Shown here: positions 12,100 through 24,382 of the stretch, in pieces
Numbering within the stretch: position 1 is the stretch's first letter
How the letters are laid out: each line of letters starts with the position of its first letter
Assembly (NCBI RefSeq): GCF_001949145.1
Contig: NW_019091397.1
Coordinates: 248,344 to 312,343, forward strand
Direction: 5' to 3'
DNA length: 64,000 bases
From: Acanthaster planci
Taxonomy: Eukaryota; Echinodermata; Asteroidea; Valvatida; Acanthasteridae
Notes under the pieces: generated by a model
Database searches by the model: none
Told to the model about the DNA's origin: nothing
What the model saw: only the letters and a program-made list of their open reading frames with translations
Made by a program: the position numbers and the translations under genes

Positions 12100-13013
12100 A
12101 GAAACTATTAAGTAAAAGTATCCACCGCCTAGCCTGGAACAGTGCTAGACAAGATCGCTCTGCCATAGGCTGTTGTGCTCAGCAGAACATCTTTCAGGTA
12201 GCACTCAGTGAAGGCGGAGGGAGATTTCCAGCAAGCGACCTGGCAGATTTCAGCTAGAAGAGCTCCTCTGAAGAACAACCAGGACGTACAGGAGGCCCAA
12301 ACATCATCGGTCCTGACATAAGTCTGGGTCGTCTCATCATGTTGTGCCAGCCAGTCTCAGTTTTTGAAGATGATGGCTGAGACTGTCCATCGGGCAATAG
12401 TGTCCTTTGACGCCGGGTGAAAGGGTTTTGTTATGGTGACAAAAAGATGGGAATCAGATTCCCGGCAATGCTTGGTCCTGGCAAGATACCTCTTGAGAGT
12501 CTGAACTGGACACTATCTCTTGTCAGTGTCATCTCCTGAAAGTGAGGTTATATCAGGAATGAATTTATTGGGAGGCCAGAAGGTAGGTGTCTGGTTTTTA
12601 GTCAGGAACCCGATGGTTGGGATGAGACGATGCTCCCAGCAGATGTGACCATTGGTAATAGACAGGGTACGTAGCTTGCTACCTCCTCTCGATAAAACGA
12701 CCGTGAGGAGGAGAACTAACTTGATGCTGAGATGCACGTTAGATGCATCAGCCATTGGATCAAAGGGGGAACTCGTAAGAATGCGAGGAACGCTTCCGAG
12801 GTCCCAGGATAAGACAAGGTGTTCGACATAAGGGCGCTCGACAAACGTCCCTTGAAGGAGATATTGGATAGCAGCATTGTTGGAGACAGTCAAACCATCG
12901 CTGAAGCCTGAGTGGACAGCCGGCAAGGCTGACCAGTAGTTGCGGATGATGGCAACCTCGAGGCCTGAGTGGAACAGATACATATATATGAAGAAGTCTG
13001 CGATGGAACTCAA
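12100..13013 (-). pseudogene. DIRS tyrosine recombinase, copy A
   Basis: Residues 1-166 of the open part (13013-12513) give the N-terminal SAM-like domain (YLFHSGLEVAIIRNYWSAL, ERPYVEHLVLSWDL). They also give the start of the catalytic domain (LLLTVVLSRGGSKLRTLS). The C-terminal catalytic part is in other frames to about 12100 and includes RAHD and a WLFFRGALLAE-like segment. The family enzyme integrates circular cDNA without target duplication. In the first catalytic box the expected Arg codon reads GGA (Gly) here, whereas copy C has CGC. The enzyme is therefore broken by both substitution and frameshift. Confidence 0.82.
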
Positions 13014-13053
13014 AGGAGCTTCGTTTGGAGAAACATCGTGGTCATTGCACCAT

Positions 13054-13793
13054 TTAGTAAAATGTTATAGTCAGCTTTTGTACATCCTGAGAGTGGACAG
13101 TCGTCGACCTCAGGCCAAAATAGAGTGGACAGTCGTCGACCTCAGGCCAAAATAGACGCAGCGTCTGCAGTAGGGCCTGACCGCCTGAAAAATTGTTGGA
13201 CAACATGCAGCATGTCAAGTAAAGACTCTTCTGTGGTGGGTGGAGCATCCCAGACTTGGGCTGATGGAGGATGTCCTCTCTGACCGGAAGGACCAGCGGC
13301 CGTCGTAGCAAGAGTCTTGTCAGTCTTTGAAACCGCAATTGGAGAGTGAAGAAGAACTGACAGCTACGTTCTATCTTAGACAGGATCCATGGGATGAGGG
13401 AGATTGAAGGGAAGGCGTATGCCAGAGGGCCCGACCAGTCAATCTGGAGAGCGTTTGTCGCCCACACCTGCGGGTGGGGAAACCTGGAGCAGAACGTTGG
13501 AAGATGGGCACTGTTGGCGGGAGTGAAGAGGTCGAATAGAGGATGTTCAATTTCTGCAAAAATCTGGTCTGACAACATTCGGTTGAAGAGTTCACTCTGT
13601 TGGTCGGACAGGGCCCCCTGATCGATCGTCTACATGAAGAGCTGCCACGCAAGGGCGTAGGGTTGAGGACAGCACGTGCCACCCTGGTGACTGACGTATG
13701 CCACTGTCGTTGAGGTGTCGCTCTGGACTCGAGCGGAACGAAAGTCCTGTCAGAAGTGGCAAAGAGCGTTGAACACTGCTGGAGTTCTAACAC
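13054..13793 (-). pseudogene. DIRS RNase H and linker region, copy A
   Basis: One minus-strand frame (13578-13054) reads HLPTFCSRFPHPQVWATNAL, IDWSGPLAYAFPS, LIPWILSKIERS and LPVREDILHQPK, typical of the region between RNase H and recombinase in DIRS elements. Upstream, in a second frame, RNase H is reduced to VQSDTSTTVAYVSHQGGT near 13720-13690. The His/Asp half of RNase H seen in copies B and C (H-I-x-G followed by an LS-x-G/R stretch) is missing. The region carries at least two shifts. Confidence 0.78.
13091..13154. repeat. 32-bp tandem duplication
   Basis: Two perfect adjacent copies of a 32-base unit beginning gagtggacagtcgtcgacct. As 32 is not a multiple of three, the duplication itself breaks the reading frame of DIRS copy A. 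Confidence 0.95.
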
Positions 13794-16372
13794 GTTAATA
13801 TGTTTGCCTCAAGAGGCGGTGTCCTCAACCCCGGAGGTGCAGGGAGTGGAGGAAGAGAGGCTTTCCATCCGAGTAGCAACTTGTCTGTCATCATAGTCAC
13901 ATCCGGACTTGGAGGGTAGAAAGTAACGCCAGCCTACAAGCAAAAAGAGGCTAAAGTATTCGCTAAGAAATAAAGAACGAACCTTGTTATATTGTACTAT
14001 GTTCAAAGTGGCTGTTTGTATCCTTGAATTAGAGGACTACAGCGGTATCATTGCATGCATCAGGAATTTAGGTCATTCCACATGCATTGCAAAAAGAGAA
14101 AACCGCAGGTAAGAAGTGTCCGAAGATGGAAGATTGCTCCATGATATACATGTAAGTATCAATATATCCTATTTTATTCAGCATCTAAGTTTTATTGTAC
14201 AAATCCCTTCTACTTGCTACAACAAAGAGCGTGAGCAGATAAAATGGTGAAACTGACAAAAAAATTGCCAAGTATGCACCTTTTTTTCATTTACTGCAGG
14301 CATATATGAACAAAAACTGGTGGTGAGAATAAAACACACTCAGTAGGCTGATCGTATTCATAGCTCCAGAGAACAGTGGCGTGATGCCCATATAGCAGAT
14401 TTCTTTGTTTCCGGCCTAGCTGGCCCCCGGCACGGGAGTGACGGGGCTAGCCGGCAGTCTGATGTGTAGTGTAGTGGTAGAGTTATGAGCTATTGTTCGA
14501 GCCACGGTCAGGGTTAAGTATGCGTGACCCAGACTTGCATTCACTATATAGGGGCCATATGAGCACATGACGTAAGGCGGCCACGTAAAGCGTACATGAA
14601 ACTCCTGCATGTCTGGATGCTGCAAAAAGTGACCAGATCAAGGCAGAGGCGTAGGCCTAAATAGGAAACGTCAGTGTTGCCCACTTGGAGGGGGTAGACA
14701 GGCCCGATTACTGAGCGGAAGAAGCACAGCAAGCAGAAGCTGGTAAGGAACCCAGCAGGCGGCGGGGCGTCATTCCATTTCCTGCTGGGCCATCGGTAGG
14801 CAGGGTTGCTCGGGGATGTGGTAGGTAGCAATGCTTGGCATCTGCACTGATCGCTCAACCCGATCAGTAGCTATACGGAGTGGCCGTCAGAGATCAAAGG
14901 TAGTGTTGCAGTAGTCACACGCTCAACCCGATCAATTCAAGCAGTGGGCAAGGTTTGCCCTGTTAATAGTACATGTGTCACAAGATAAGGTAACCACTAC
15001 GGCGAGTAGCAGAAGAGGCAGCACTACTGGTGTTCCAGGTGGCACAGTGAGTGTTGGATGTTCCCCGGTGAACATGTGGCCAGGTAGCCACAGAATAAAA
15101 AAATGACTAGGTGGCTATTTGGATGGATCAGGTGATCCAATGTATGTACTGTGTGTCAGGTGTGCTTTAGTAGACTTGCATACTAACCTCTTAAATTCTG
15201 TCTATAGCCGATGACAATATAGGCCACATGCCACTTGTATTCTTATTATTGTCGCTATGTGTATTTCATCACCTTTACCATCCCCAAGTACATAGGGTGG
15301 GCTGCTTTTCTCTTAAACTTTACTTTTTGGCTGGGGATAGCAGTATGGATCGTAGAAAATATAAACTTCTCTCAGGCGTCTTCTCAGAGGGTCAGTGTCA
15401 AATGGGTGGCCAAAAGAAGTGGTTCAAGGACCATCTTCGAACCATTTTGAACCAGAGTGGCATTCCGCTGGGGCATTCCTCTTGCAGCCAAATACTATTT
15501 GTGGCATGCTTTGTATGGTTAGGCTGTTAAGACATTTGGGACCGCATGCATACATATGTCGGGAGATGCATTGGCTTCAAAGACATAAACAGTGTTACAG
15601 ATGGGACATTTCTTCCTTTATAATTCACCTGCTGTTTTTTTATTTAACTCTTTCTTTAGACATTTGTGGTACATTTATTTTAAGTCTAAACTGTTCTGCA
15701 GCAGACCCTATGATGTAACTTCCTTCGTACCCTGTGTATTGTGTTTTGTACCCGGCATTCTTTTGTTAAAAAGTTCCCCAGTGGGCTGACTGGTTATGTA
15801 ATGGCACTTTTATTACTTTCTGGGTGCACATGTATTTAAAATAAGAAGTGGGTTGTACTGTGCTTGGGTGCACTCATCACACCACAGCCACCCGTTCAGC
15901 CAGGGGCTCTGTTCTTTTTTCAACTGATGGGTGTCGCCAACCGTCGTCACTCCAGCCAATGTCCAATGGGCCCTCCTGCTATACACTGCCTGCAGAGACA
16001 GCAAGTCACTGCTGTACTCTTCTCCTTCAAGTTGATGACTTGCCACATGCATTGCACGTAGAGACAGCGAGTCTCCGCTGTTCTCTCCCTCCTTCAAGTT
16101 GATGGGCCAAACCATCCGGTTTTGAGGCTCTTCCTAGATGGCCTAGGACCAGACCAGTTCTGAGGCTCACCCAGATGACCTGCATCAGACTAATCGGATG
16201 CAACAGCCAGTGCTTCAGCCAGCTGTGCCTGAGTTGTCCCTCCGCAACAGAACACCAACAGTCAACTTGACAGCACGCACCGAAAGTCTGGAACCTTTAA
16301 TAACAACCTATAAGTAATCATTTCACATTATAAAAATATAGTAACTTAGATTTAAATTGCTTTAATTGGCAT

Positions 16373-16505
16373 TTTCACAAATTTGCGAAAAAGGCATTCT
16401 TTTTATTCTGATTTTTTTGGGGGCTTTTTCGCAAATTTCCAAAACAGGCATTCTTTTTGTTCTGATTTTTTTTTTCTTTTTCTTCTTCCTCCTCTTCTTC
16501 TTCTC
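16373..16505. repeat. Short tandem duplication followed by a pyrimidine tract
   Basis: The phrase 'aggcattctttttattctga' recurs about 60 bases later as 'aggcattctttttgttctga', with 'gcaaatttccaaaa'-like words between. A TTC/TCC-rich tract runs from about 16466 to 16505. The open frames here come from low-complexity sequence. Confidence 0.8.
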
Positions 16506-16658
16506 CCCAAAAGGCCATTTAATTTGTGCACATTTTTTCTGGCCACCACTTTAGTGCCTAAACAACTAAACAAATTTTTTTTACAAAAATACATCTTGAT
16601 AATAGTTCGCGGTACCCACTGCTTCATTTGACTCGGACCGGCTAGCCGACCCCGGCAA

Positions 16659-16730
16659 GCTCGGTGGTTGAGTGGTTGAGACATCTCCACTAGTAAGCAG
16701 GAGGTCGTGGGTTCAAGTCCCACCCGAGTA
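16659..16730 (+). repeat. tRNA-like head of a SINE (pol III promoter intact)
   Basis: A 72-base tRNA-like unit. Box A reads tggttgagtgg (16665-16675), box B reads ggttcaagtcc (16710-16720), the T arm pairs gtggg with cccac, and the acceptor pairs gctcgg with ccgagt (one G-T wobble). The anticodon arm is unconvincing, and a T-rich stretch with a short palindrome (cttgtgag...ctcacaag-like) follows. A tRNA-derived SINE is more likely than a working tRNA gene. Confidence 0.72.
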
Positions 16731-17665
16731 AGCTTGTGAGTTTTTTTTTTCACAAGCTCTCGGACAAGTACTGAGCATACAGTTCTTATTAATATACGTT
16801 GGGTAAGGGCAAACCCGTTATATATAATTAACATCTCCCCAATGCAAAAAATACATTTTGATAATGTTTATCTCTGTCATGCCCTACTTCATGTTGGTTC
16901 TTTTGAATTAGTCGCATGTAAAAACAGCAGCGGCGTCCCCCACCAGGTGATGGTTTATCCTGCCCCTCCTGTGGTAGATGTTGCACCTCTCAACTTGGCC
17001 TTTGAAGTCGCATGTTAAAAACACATTAGCTTTTCTTAATTGTGGCATATCTTCCTTTGTCCAATTGATGAATTTTCTGAGGCTGTTATCATCATTTTGA
17101 CGGACTACCGCAAGCAAGCAATCCTGGTTGGCTGCAATACGGTCATATGTTGTTCACTAATATGAGCTAGTATACGAATACGGCATCAGTGTGCCTTGAA
17201 ACGCGTAGACATTGCACGCACATCAATTCCAGAGACAAGTGCTCGATCAGCTACTAGTCTTAAAAAGTTTTGACTGGTTATTGCGCCTTTAGGAGGTTGC
17301 TATGGCTCATTTGAAAACAAAAAATGGCACCGTCTACTTTGAATTATGATGCTCCTATTCAAAAAAACTTTGCTCTACTGACAGAAGAGGAAACTGACCA
17401 ATTAGTTCAGGGAAAGATTCACAAAAAAATAAAGATGTAATTACTCTGTGACTATTCTGAAGTCATACTGTTAGACAGTTGATACAACCATTCATGAACT
17501 TGACAATTTTACGAAGGAGTTGATCAGACAAGCGGTGAATTGTAAGCAAGTAAATCCTACCATTAATTATGGATTACAACAAAATTCAAATAAGCATATG
17601 GTACTGACATTGAATTCAATTAGTTAAAACCTGAAGGAATATTTTTCTAGCTTGAGGTGTGTTAA

Positions 17666-18199
17666 CCACTTGCTGCCGGGGAGTCCGGTTTGGGGCACAT
17701 ATTCTTCATACGCAAAGCCAGTGAACTGGGCCTTGTAACAAAAGACTGTACTCATAACGAAAGACCAGGCTGCTGGGAATTACCAACATTTTTTCACTCT
17801 CAATAGTGGAGATAATTCAGCTTTGTTTTGGAACAACATTCAGCGTGAGAAGATTACCACTGGGGACAAAAGCACTCCACCACCGTAGTGATGAGCCACA
17901 CAGTACTGCTGCACACAGAAAAGAGGTCAGCAGCACACTGTGCCAGTTTCATGAACAAAAGAAAATCACGTAACAACGCACAAGCTGGGCTCTTTTTACA
18001 AGGAGGCAGGCCTGGCTGAAATACTCCAGCATCAATAGACGTTGTCTGTCAGATTAGAGTAGAAAACCAGACAGTCCTTCATGTGGGTGTAAGTGTCCAG
18101 TAAATGATGATATGAATTTTTTTTAAGAATTTTGAAAACAGAAAAAATGAAAATTATCCCATCCCAGCATCATCAATAAATGCCCCGGGTGCGATGTGG
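17666..18199. mobile_element. piggyBac-type MITE, copy 1
   Basis: Begins right after TTAA (17662-17665) with ccacttgctgccgggg and ends ccccgggtgcgatgtgg, followed by TTAT, a one-base change from TTAA. Inverted ends plus TTAA flanks are the mark of piggyBac-superfamily elements. A second copy with intact TTAA on both sides is at 55324-55819. No transposase is encoded, so it is non-autonomous. Confidence 0.85.
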
Positions 18200-18212
18200 T
18201 TATAAAACACAT

Positions 18213-18298
18213 ACATGTATGGACTGGGTCTTCTGGTCACTCACTGTCCCTCGGGGACACAGACATACACAGTGACCTAACTGCCAGTCCATGTGTGT
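18213..18298 (+). other. Imperfect hairpin of about 86 nt
   Basis: The arms acatgtatggactgg (18213-18227) and ccagtccatgtgtgt (18284-18298) pair over 15 bases, counting three G-T wobbles. Inside them ggtcact pairs with agtgacc, and tgtcc with ggaca around a short loop. The overall shape is that of a pre-miRNA-like stem-loop, but no conserved miRNA seed is recognised. It starts 14 bases beyond the end of a MITE. Confidence 0.45.
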
Positions 18299-21240
18299 GT
18301 ACTAGTGAACTGGTCAAATATGGAGTATAGTCCTTCAACAAGGCACTTGAAGGCTATTGCCACGAGGTCAGCAAGGACCAATGGTTGTTCCTCATAAGCA
18401 CATATGAGGAATCATTCAAGCACCAGCAGTAAGAGTTTATTTATTTGGGTTCAAAATGAGGAAGCCCAGACTAGCTTTGTAGGTAGATCATTAATTTTGG
18501 CCCTCTGTTTACTGATAAAGCTTGATTGGTACTGGTAATTGAGTCTACCCAGGTGCTACTTTCCTTGTTCATCACTTTGTCATGGGATGAGAGCACGTGG
18601 AAAGGGTGGGGGGAATCCTCAGTCCATGGACCCTAATCAGGTCTATGAGCCTTACTCTAATTGTGCATCAGTGCTGTACGAGAAAATTAAAACGAGGAGC
18701 CACTGGCTCCTAGAAAAAAAAGAAGTTAGGCGGCAGGTCGATTTTTTGTACATGCTGCACAAACATTTGCAAAACACAAAAGTTAGGTGTACAACAAGTA
18801 CAATATCTGACAAAAACGCACAGAAACATTCTGTCAATTATCCACAGGACAGACAGGCTTTGGATTTTTTTTCTTGTGGAATAAATAAAAATAGCAACCA
18901 CTTACATGAAAAAAAAAGCTGAAAGAAAAGAAAAGGCATGTTTGTTCTCTTTCATTCGAGCATTTCATACCTGCGACTGGACTGGCACTGGAATTGTGGC
19001 GTGTATGACTGCTACTACTAGTACATTATGAATACGTCAAATGTCTCAGCTCCCCATATACACTCTATACAGCACGTGTGTGACCACAAACCAGTCGGCT
19101 CAAGTATCTAGTACCTGTACTTGCTTGTAACTACATGTAAGTTACGTTGCAGTTAACATGGGTTCATGCTGTGTATATAGTAAGACGGAAAAAGCTTTGT
19201 GTTCATAATCACTCGGTGCACGTAGAAGAAAACTGGGAAGCAATCGTACGTGAAATATGACCGACAAGGTGGGCGACTAACGGCCACAAGTCATGGTTGC
19301 CACTGGCGAATATGCGAATATTTCAGTCACAACGTACAGCACTGCTGTGCAGATGTCATTGCAGCTCTTGACTCATGAAAAATTTCCTCCAAATGGTTAG
19401 GTGTGATAGATGGCCCCATGGATGATTGCAAGTCCTAATAGGTACTGATTTTGCTCTCAGGCAATCCAACTAAGTTCATGTTTTGACCCTCTCGGCCGCA
19501 GTGCTCCTGCAACTGGGCGCTGCTGGAGAAGTGGGAGTGAGGGGAGACGCCATAAAGAAGTTATTTTTCTTTTCGTCATCACACAACAGGTACTAGCGCT
19601 CTTTGGAGCATGAAGGTTACTATTACGTAACTTATTCCTCTACAGCCTATTTAGGCAAAGAGTTATCCAGTTGAATTCATTCTCAGTTGAGTAGCTTAAT
19701 CTCGCAACACACTGGTACATCTGCCAAGCTGTGCATCATGAATGTTGAGCAAGCTTCAACCAAGGACATTTTATTAGCCATCAAACACTGTCTTCTTCTA
19801 TCAACTCTAAACTCGAAACAGCTCTGCAGCAATGTATATGTCCCGTCGTGGGCACCATACGCAATAGTTCTAACATAGACCGCAACTGGTCAAATTCTTG
19901 CTGTACATACACTGTACTTCCATCATACTGATGGCGCAAGGCCAACATGTGAGTCAAACCCTCGAAGAAATTCTAGGCATACATGTAAATTAGTCTTACA
20001 TGTCACATTTACACATGCATGGGCAAATGTTAGGGATAAACAAATTATTTCCAACAATTTACCCAGGTCTATGTGTACAATAACAAGTTGGCACTTTGTG
20101 TTTCACGTTTAACTGATACTTGTTAGCACCAAACACAATTCTGGATATCAATGCTAAATTTTCATGTGAAACCACCGGTATGTGTACAGGCAATGCAAGA
20201 ACAAAGGTTATTTTCTTCTAGCAAATACACATAATCAATGTCTTTCAGTGTCTTTCAGATTATCAGTACTGCCTCCTACTAGAGTTCACTTGGTTGTCAC
20301 TTGAAGAACTGATGGTAGCTTTGTTCTGATAAACACAATGATGACACACTTCATGACATTCAGAACCAAAATCCATCCAGAGATTACTGATAACTGCTGG
20401 GACTAGAGGTAACAAGTGCAGTAGTCACGAACTGGCAGTTTTTCCAGGTTACATGGTCTTATGTGCGATTCCACTTACATTCTCTCAAGTCTTGAGAAGA
20501 CTGTCCAGCCATGGACAGGTACATGTAGGCTCAGTTAAGTCAACTCTCCAGATGATTTTTAGTATTGTATGTACTGGCTCAGTGTCGTCTGTCCCAGGAA
20601 GTTACTGAGGTGTACCTCATGAATACCTGTTCTGCAGTTCTTGCTCCAGCTCTGGTTTCCACTTCGCCAACGGGATTTCTGCTGCCCAGAAATCATCAAG
20701 GACCGGCTCTGGATTCTCTCAGGATCGCTCCTATATGAAAGCTATCAGTATCATCTGGTGAAGCGAGTCTGTTTAGATAGGACGACAACGACAATGATGA
20801 TAACGACGATAAAAGGTGCTGTCTCTGCACGCTGTCTTGTGTGTGGTAGCAGACGTACGTTCAGACGTAGACGAGCGGCCCATTCATTCACTGTACATTC
20901 ACTGTACAGACCACAGTACATGTTCATGGCCACACTGGTATCCTCTGTTTTTGCCCGTCTAGTCTCGACGGATGTCAGTAATTTTCAAGCTTTACTGAAG
21001 GCGATAATCACCGATCTAGTGATAATCAGAGTCCAAGAAGACTCTTGTTACTGCTGCCACCATGTTTCAAGATGGGCCTTTCAATAACAGGCCTAGAATA
21101 CAAGTTAAATAACAAGCCTTGTTATACCATTCTTCATAAAACAATCTAGAATACTTAACACTTCTTCATTCAGGTCAAAGGTCAATCAATGTATATTCCT
21201 TTGGATATTGATACAACATGCATGAACAGAATCATGTTAA

Positions 21241-22890
21241 CCCTCAACTATTAACTTGTGGAGTTCTGCAAGGGTCCCTACTCAGCCCGCTTTTATTTGT
21301 TACCTGTGTCATTGATTTCCTGAGGTTGTACAACACAGAGGGATCCCAATAAGATGCTTTTAGCATCGATCTTCGCACTTCCGCGTTTGAAGACAAGGCT
21401 GTATGTGTCAGTTTCAATTCTTTATCAGATGATTCAAAGTAAGGAGTCAAGACACAAAATACATAAAGGTATGTTAAATTTAGACTTTTCAGGATGCAAA
21501 GTTTTGTGAAAGAGTCTTTCAGGATGACTCGACACGTAAAATCGAAAGAAAAAAATAACGGCAATTTACCGTGAACTAACGTACCTGCGATGGTTGTGTA
21601 TTTTGTGCAGTGGGTGTGGTTTAAACTGAAGTGGCGTAACACTTACGGACTGGATACTGCATGTACTGCGTGGACTCCACGGGCGCGTGTGAAGAAGTTC
21701 AACACAGAGAGCCTTGGTTTCAATGCAGATATGCGCAGACGGCACTAATGTGAAATCCCTCTATTGTAAAACTGTAATGCATGCCGACGATACTGCCTTA
21801 TTTTTTGCCTAAACTAGTTCTACTGAAATTGGAAATGCCCTCAATGCTGACATGTCAAATGTCACTCAATGGTTGAAAGAGAACAAATTAACTTTGAACC
21901 TAAGCAAAATCAGACTAACTAAATGTTCATTGGAACAAGACAGAAACTGCTAACTTTGAGGTACCCAGAATAATTGTTGGCAGTGAAGTACTTGAGACTG
22001 TTAAGTGTTTTAAATATTTGGGCGTTTGCCTTGATTCAAGTCTAGAAGGAAAGTCCATGTGGATAAATTGGCCAGCAAAGTTTCCGCTAAAGTACCTCTA
22101 CTGTATAGATTGGGCTACTATTTAAATGATCAGAGTCTTCAGTTGTTATATAAAATGCTTAATCAGCCGCACTGTGATGTGGTCTGGGGTAACTTTGGTT
22201 GTGGTCTGGAAAATCAACTTCAGAAATTGTAAAACAGAGCTGCTAGAGCAATACTTTTTGCTCCTACCCAAACGCATATTGATAGCATGTTGGACAGCTT
22301 GGAATGGATCAGACTGGAGAAAATAGAGAGTACCACTTAGCCATTTGGTTTAGAAATGTATTAACAACTAAACTCCATCATACCTTACCCCTTTTCAGTA
22401 CATAGCACAATCTCACAACACAAGAGCCACAAGAGTCTCATAGGAATGTTTAGTTGATAAATGTTAATCTCAAAAAAGGTCAAAACGTGTTTTGCTATAG
22501 AGGTGCTCTGCTTTGGAATAGCCTGCCAGCATCTCTCAGAAACCAACATAATAAAGGTAAAAAATCTTTAGGGAGGAGTATCAGATTTACCAATTTTAAT
22601 TAGAATTGTTCATGCCTTCTTATGTCAGGATATGGGCAATATTGTATTGTCTGAGATATGGGGCAGCTCTTCCTGTTCATAAATATGTTTTTTTATGTGT
22701 GTTGTCTATAAATGTAATTTTAACTGTTAATGTGTTTTGTTTTTTTTATACCCGGTCTGAAATTGTGACTGTTATAATTCTGCTTCATTATAAATTACAC
22801 TGTTTTACTTTGTAAAGTGCTGGGCATCACTGGAAAACAGCAATATTTGAACTGATTTAACCCAGGCTAATCAATAATAAATAAATCAGA
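21241..22890 (+). mobile_element. 5'-truncated LINE (Jockey/CR1 superfamily) with an insertion
   Basis: Reading starts inside the reverse transcriptase: CGVLQGSLLSPLLF (21258-21300). It is then interrupted at 21341-21699 and resumes with MHADDTALFFA near 21780, WLKENKLTLNLSK, CFKYLGVCLDS and a C-terminal stretch with GALLWNSLPASLRNQHN near 22500-22550. The 3' end shows the family-typical 'cactggaaaacagcaatatttgaa' (22829-22852) and a short AATAAATAAAT repeat (22874-22887). Multiple stops and shifts make it a dead copy. It is inserted opposite in sense to XPO5. Confidence 0.85.
21341..21699. mobile_element. Unidentified 359-bp insertion in the LINE, flanked by 10-bp direct repeats
   Basis: The LINE reading is broken between the conserved QGSLLSP box and the ADD box by 359 bases. 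The 10-base word caacacagag occurs on the left (21331-21340) and again on the right (21700-21709), as a target duplication would. The inserted sequence has no clear inverted ends, no poly-A tail and no protein similarity I can recognise. Confidence 0.6.
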
Positions 22891-24299
22891 TCTGTTATAC
22901 AGCAGCTGTAGAATTGCCCCTTACTGTGACATCACGTAACATGCAATGACATCACTCCGAGGTCACTTCAATTTTCAATTTTAACACAGTCCAATACATG
23001 CCAAGTCTGATCCCCATCAACCTGTGCTTCTGTAGACAGGTCTTTGAAGAATACACCTAAACGTATTCAGTGATTCCAAAGCTGCTCAATCCATTAGGCA
23101 GGTTCTAGTGTAAATCAACAGCAAGTCATGGATCAGGCCCTATATTTCAAGTTGATCAGATTTAAAGAGCAACTGCAGTGGTGGTGAGAAAATGGGGAAT
23201 ACAGTTTTAAAAAACTCACGTGGTATCTAATAGGTTGTATATGTGAAGTGGCACTGTGAGTTCTGAATAAATAGTTATAATGTGATAGAAACACGGACCA
23301 ATTCTGCGGGTTTTTCGAAAACTGTCCACGTTTGTACCATTGATGGCGCCATGCAGCAAACATCATGACCTCGCAGGACCTGGTTTTGTGGATATGTTTT
23401 TGTACAAAGGCCTGCACGCCTGAGCTGCCAGCCTAGCCTGACACTTTTTCAGAATAAAATAACAACATAAAAACATTGAAAACGTCTGTCCTTCACTCTG
23501 AACTTACCAGGCCATATTTATCAAATGATCTTGGTCTCTTTCACCACCTCGTTCAACAGCAGTGGCCCCATTGTCAACCTGATCAGGATCCCATTGGTGC
23601 TCCGGGGGCATGATGGGTTCAACGTCTTGTACTTGGGACAATGTATGTATAACTCTAACTACACACGTGTTACTATACTGCATGTCATTATGTGCATTGA
23701 CATGACCGTGCCCGCTCAGTATGTACATGCACCAGCCAGAGAACCGTTTCCTCGGTGCTATGTCAAAAAAATCCAGGAAAAGCCGTATTCATGAGATGTG
23801 AATGAAGCGATGAAGACACCCTCCTTTCACGAAAGCTAGCCATGGTGGTCTCAAAAGTGAGTTTTTTAAATCAACTAAAATTGCTGAATCCACATTTATG
23901 TGACATACATGTAGATGTCTATAATGGGACCCAACTAAACAAACTACATCCAGATTTCTTATTTTCTTCCACCATTGGGTTGCTTTGTCATAAACTACCA
24001 AAGTTGATTGATCGATCAAAGAAACACTCGTACACATTCTATGGAAGAAAGTTGCAAAGACACAAAAATGAGCCAAAACTAGAGATTTTTTTATCCATTT
24101 TAACAGAGCACAGGGCTTTTCTGCATTTTGTTTTGAGGAAAAATATACTTATTCATATTAAATAGGTATGTGTATAGGTATGTGTATGTGTATATTTGAA
24201 TACTGCAAAATATTAAACTTGCAAACATACTACAGAGCAAATATTAGGAATTTCAAATATTAAAACAGAATCTTCCCCTCTCTGGAGTGGCTATACATT

Positions 24300-24382
24300 T
24301 GACCCGCATTGGGCAGCAACTGAGCATACATGTACATGGAGGTCTGAGAGCCTGTGCGTTAATCACTAGACCAACACCTGAC
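24300..24382 (-). repeat. Degenerate tRNA-like (SINE) head
   Basis: Read on the minus strand, a box A-like ttggtctagtgattaacg is followed about 50 bases later by a weak box B (gcgggtcaaatgt). Degenerate; kept only as a possible SINE remnant. Confidence 0.35.

Larger units (their letters stand above)
11830..14170 (-). mobile_element. DIRS-like tyrosine-recombinase retrotransposon, copy A (RT-lacking)
   Basis: On the minus strand the order is an RNase H remnant (about 13800-13600), the conserved post-RNase H region (13578-13054) and a tyrosine recombinase (13013 to about 12100). The terminal region ends near 11830. The DIRS assignment rests on WATNALQIDWSGPLAYAFPS, LPVREDILHQPK and the recombinase block. 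No reverse transcriptase lies upstream of RNase H; the flank 13800-14170 instead matches the equivalent flank of copy C (60910-61180). A 32-bp tandem duplication at 13091-13154 shifts the frame. The left terminal region (11880-12060) is also found at 62340-62540. Confidence 0.85.

Noticed and set aside
16659-16730. A functional tRNA gene
   Set aside because: The arms and both promoter boxes are good but the anticodon arm does not pair well, and the sequence continues as a SINE-like body.
20641-21087. A 148-codon open frame on the plus strand
   Set aside because: Starts at TTG and has no domain, signal or repeat structure I recognise. Nothing around it suggests exons, and its length is near what chance gives in this composition.
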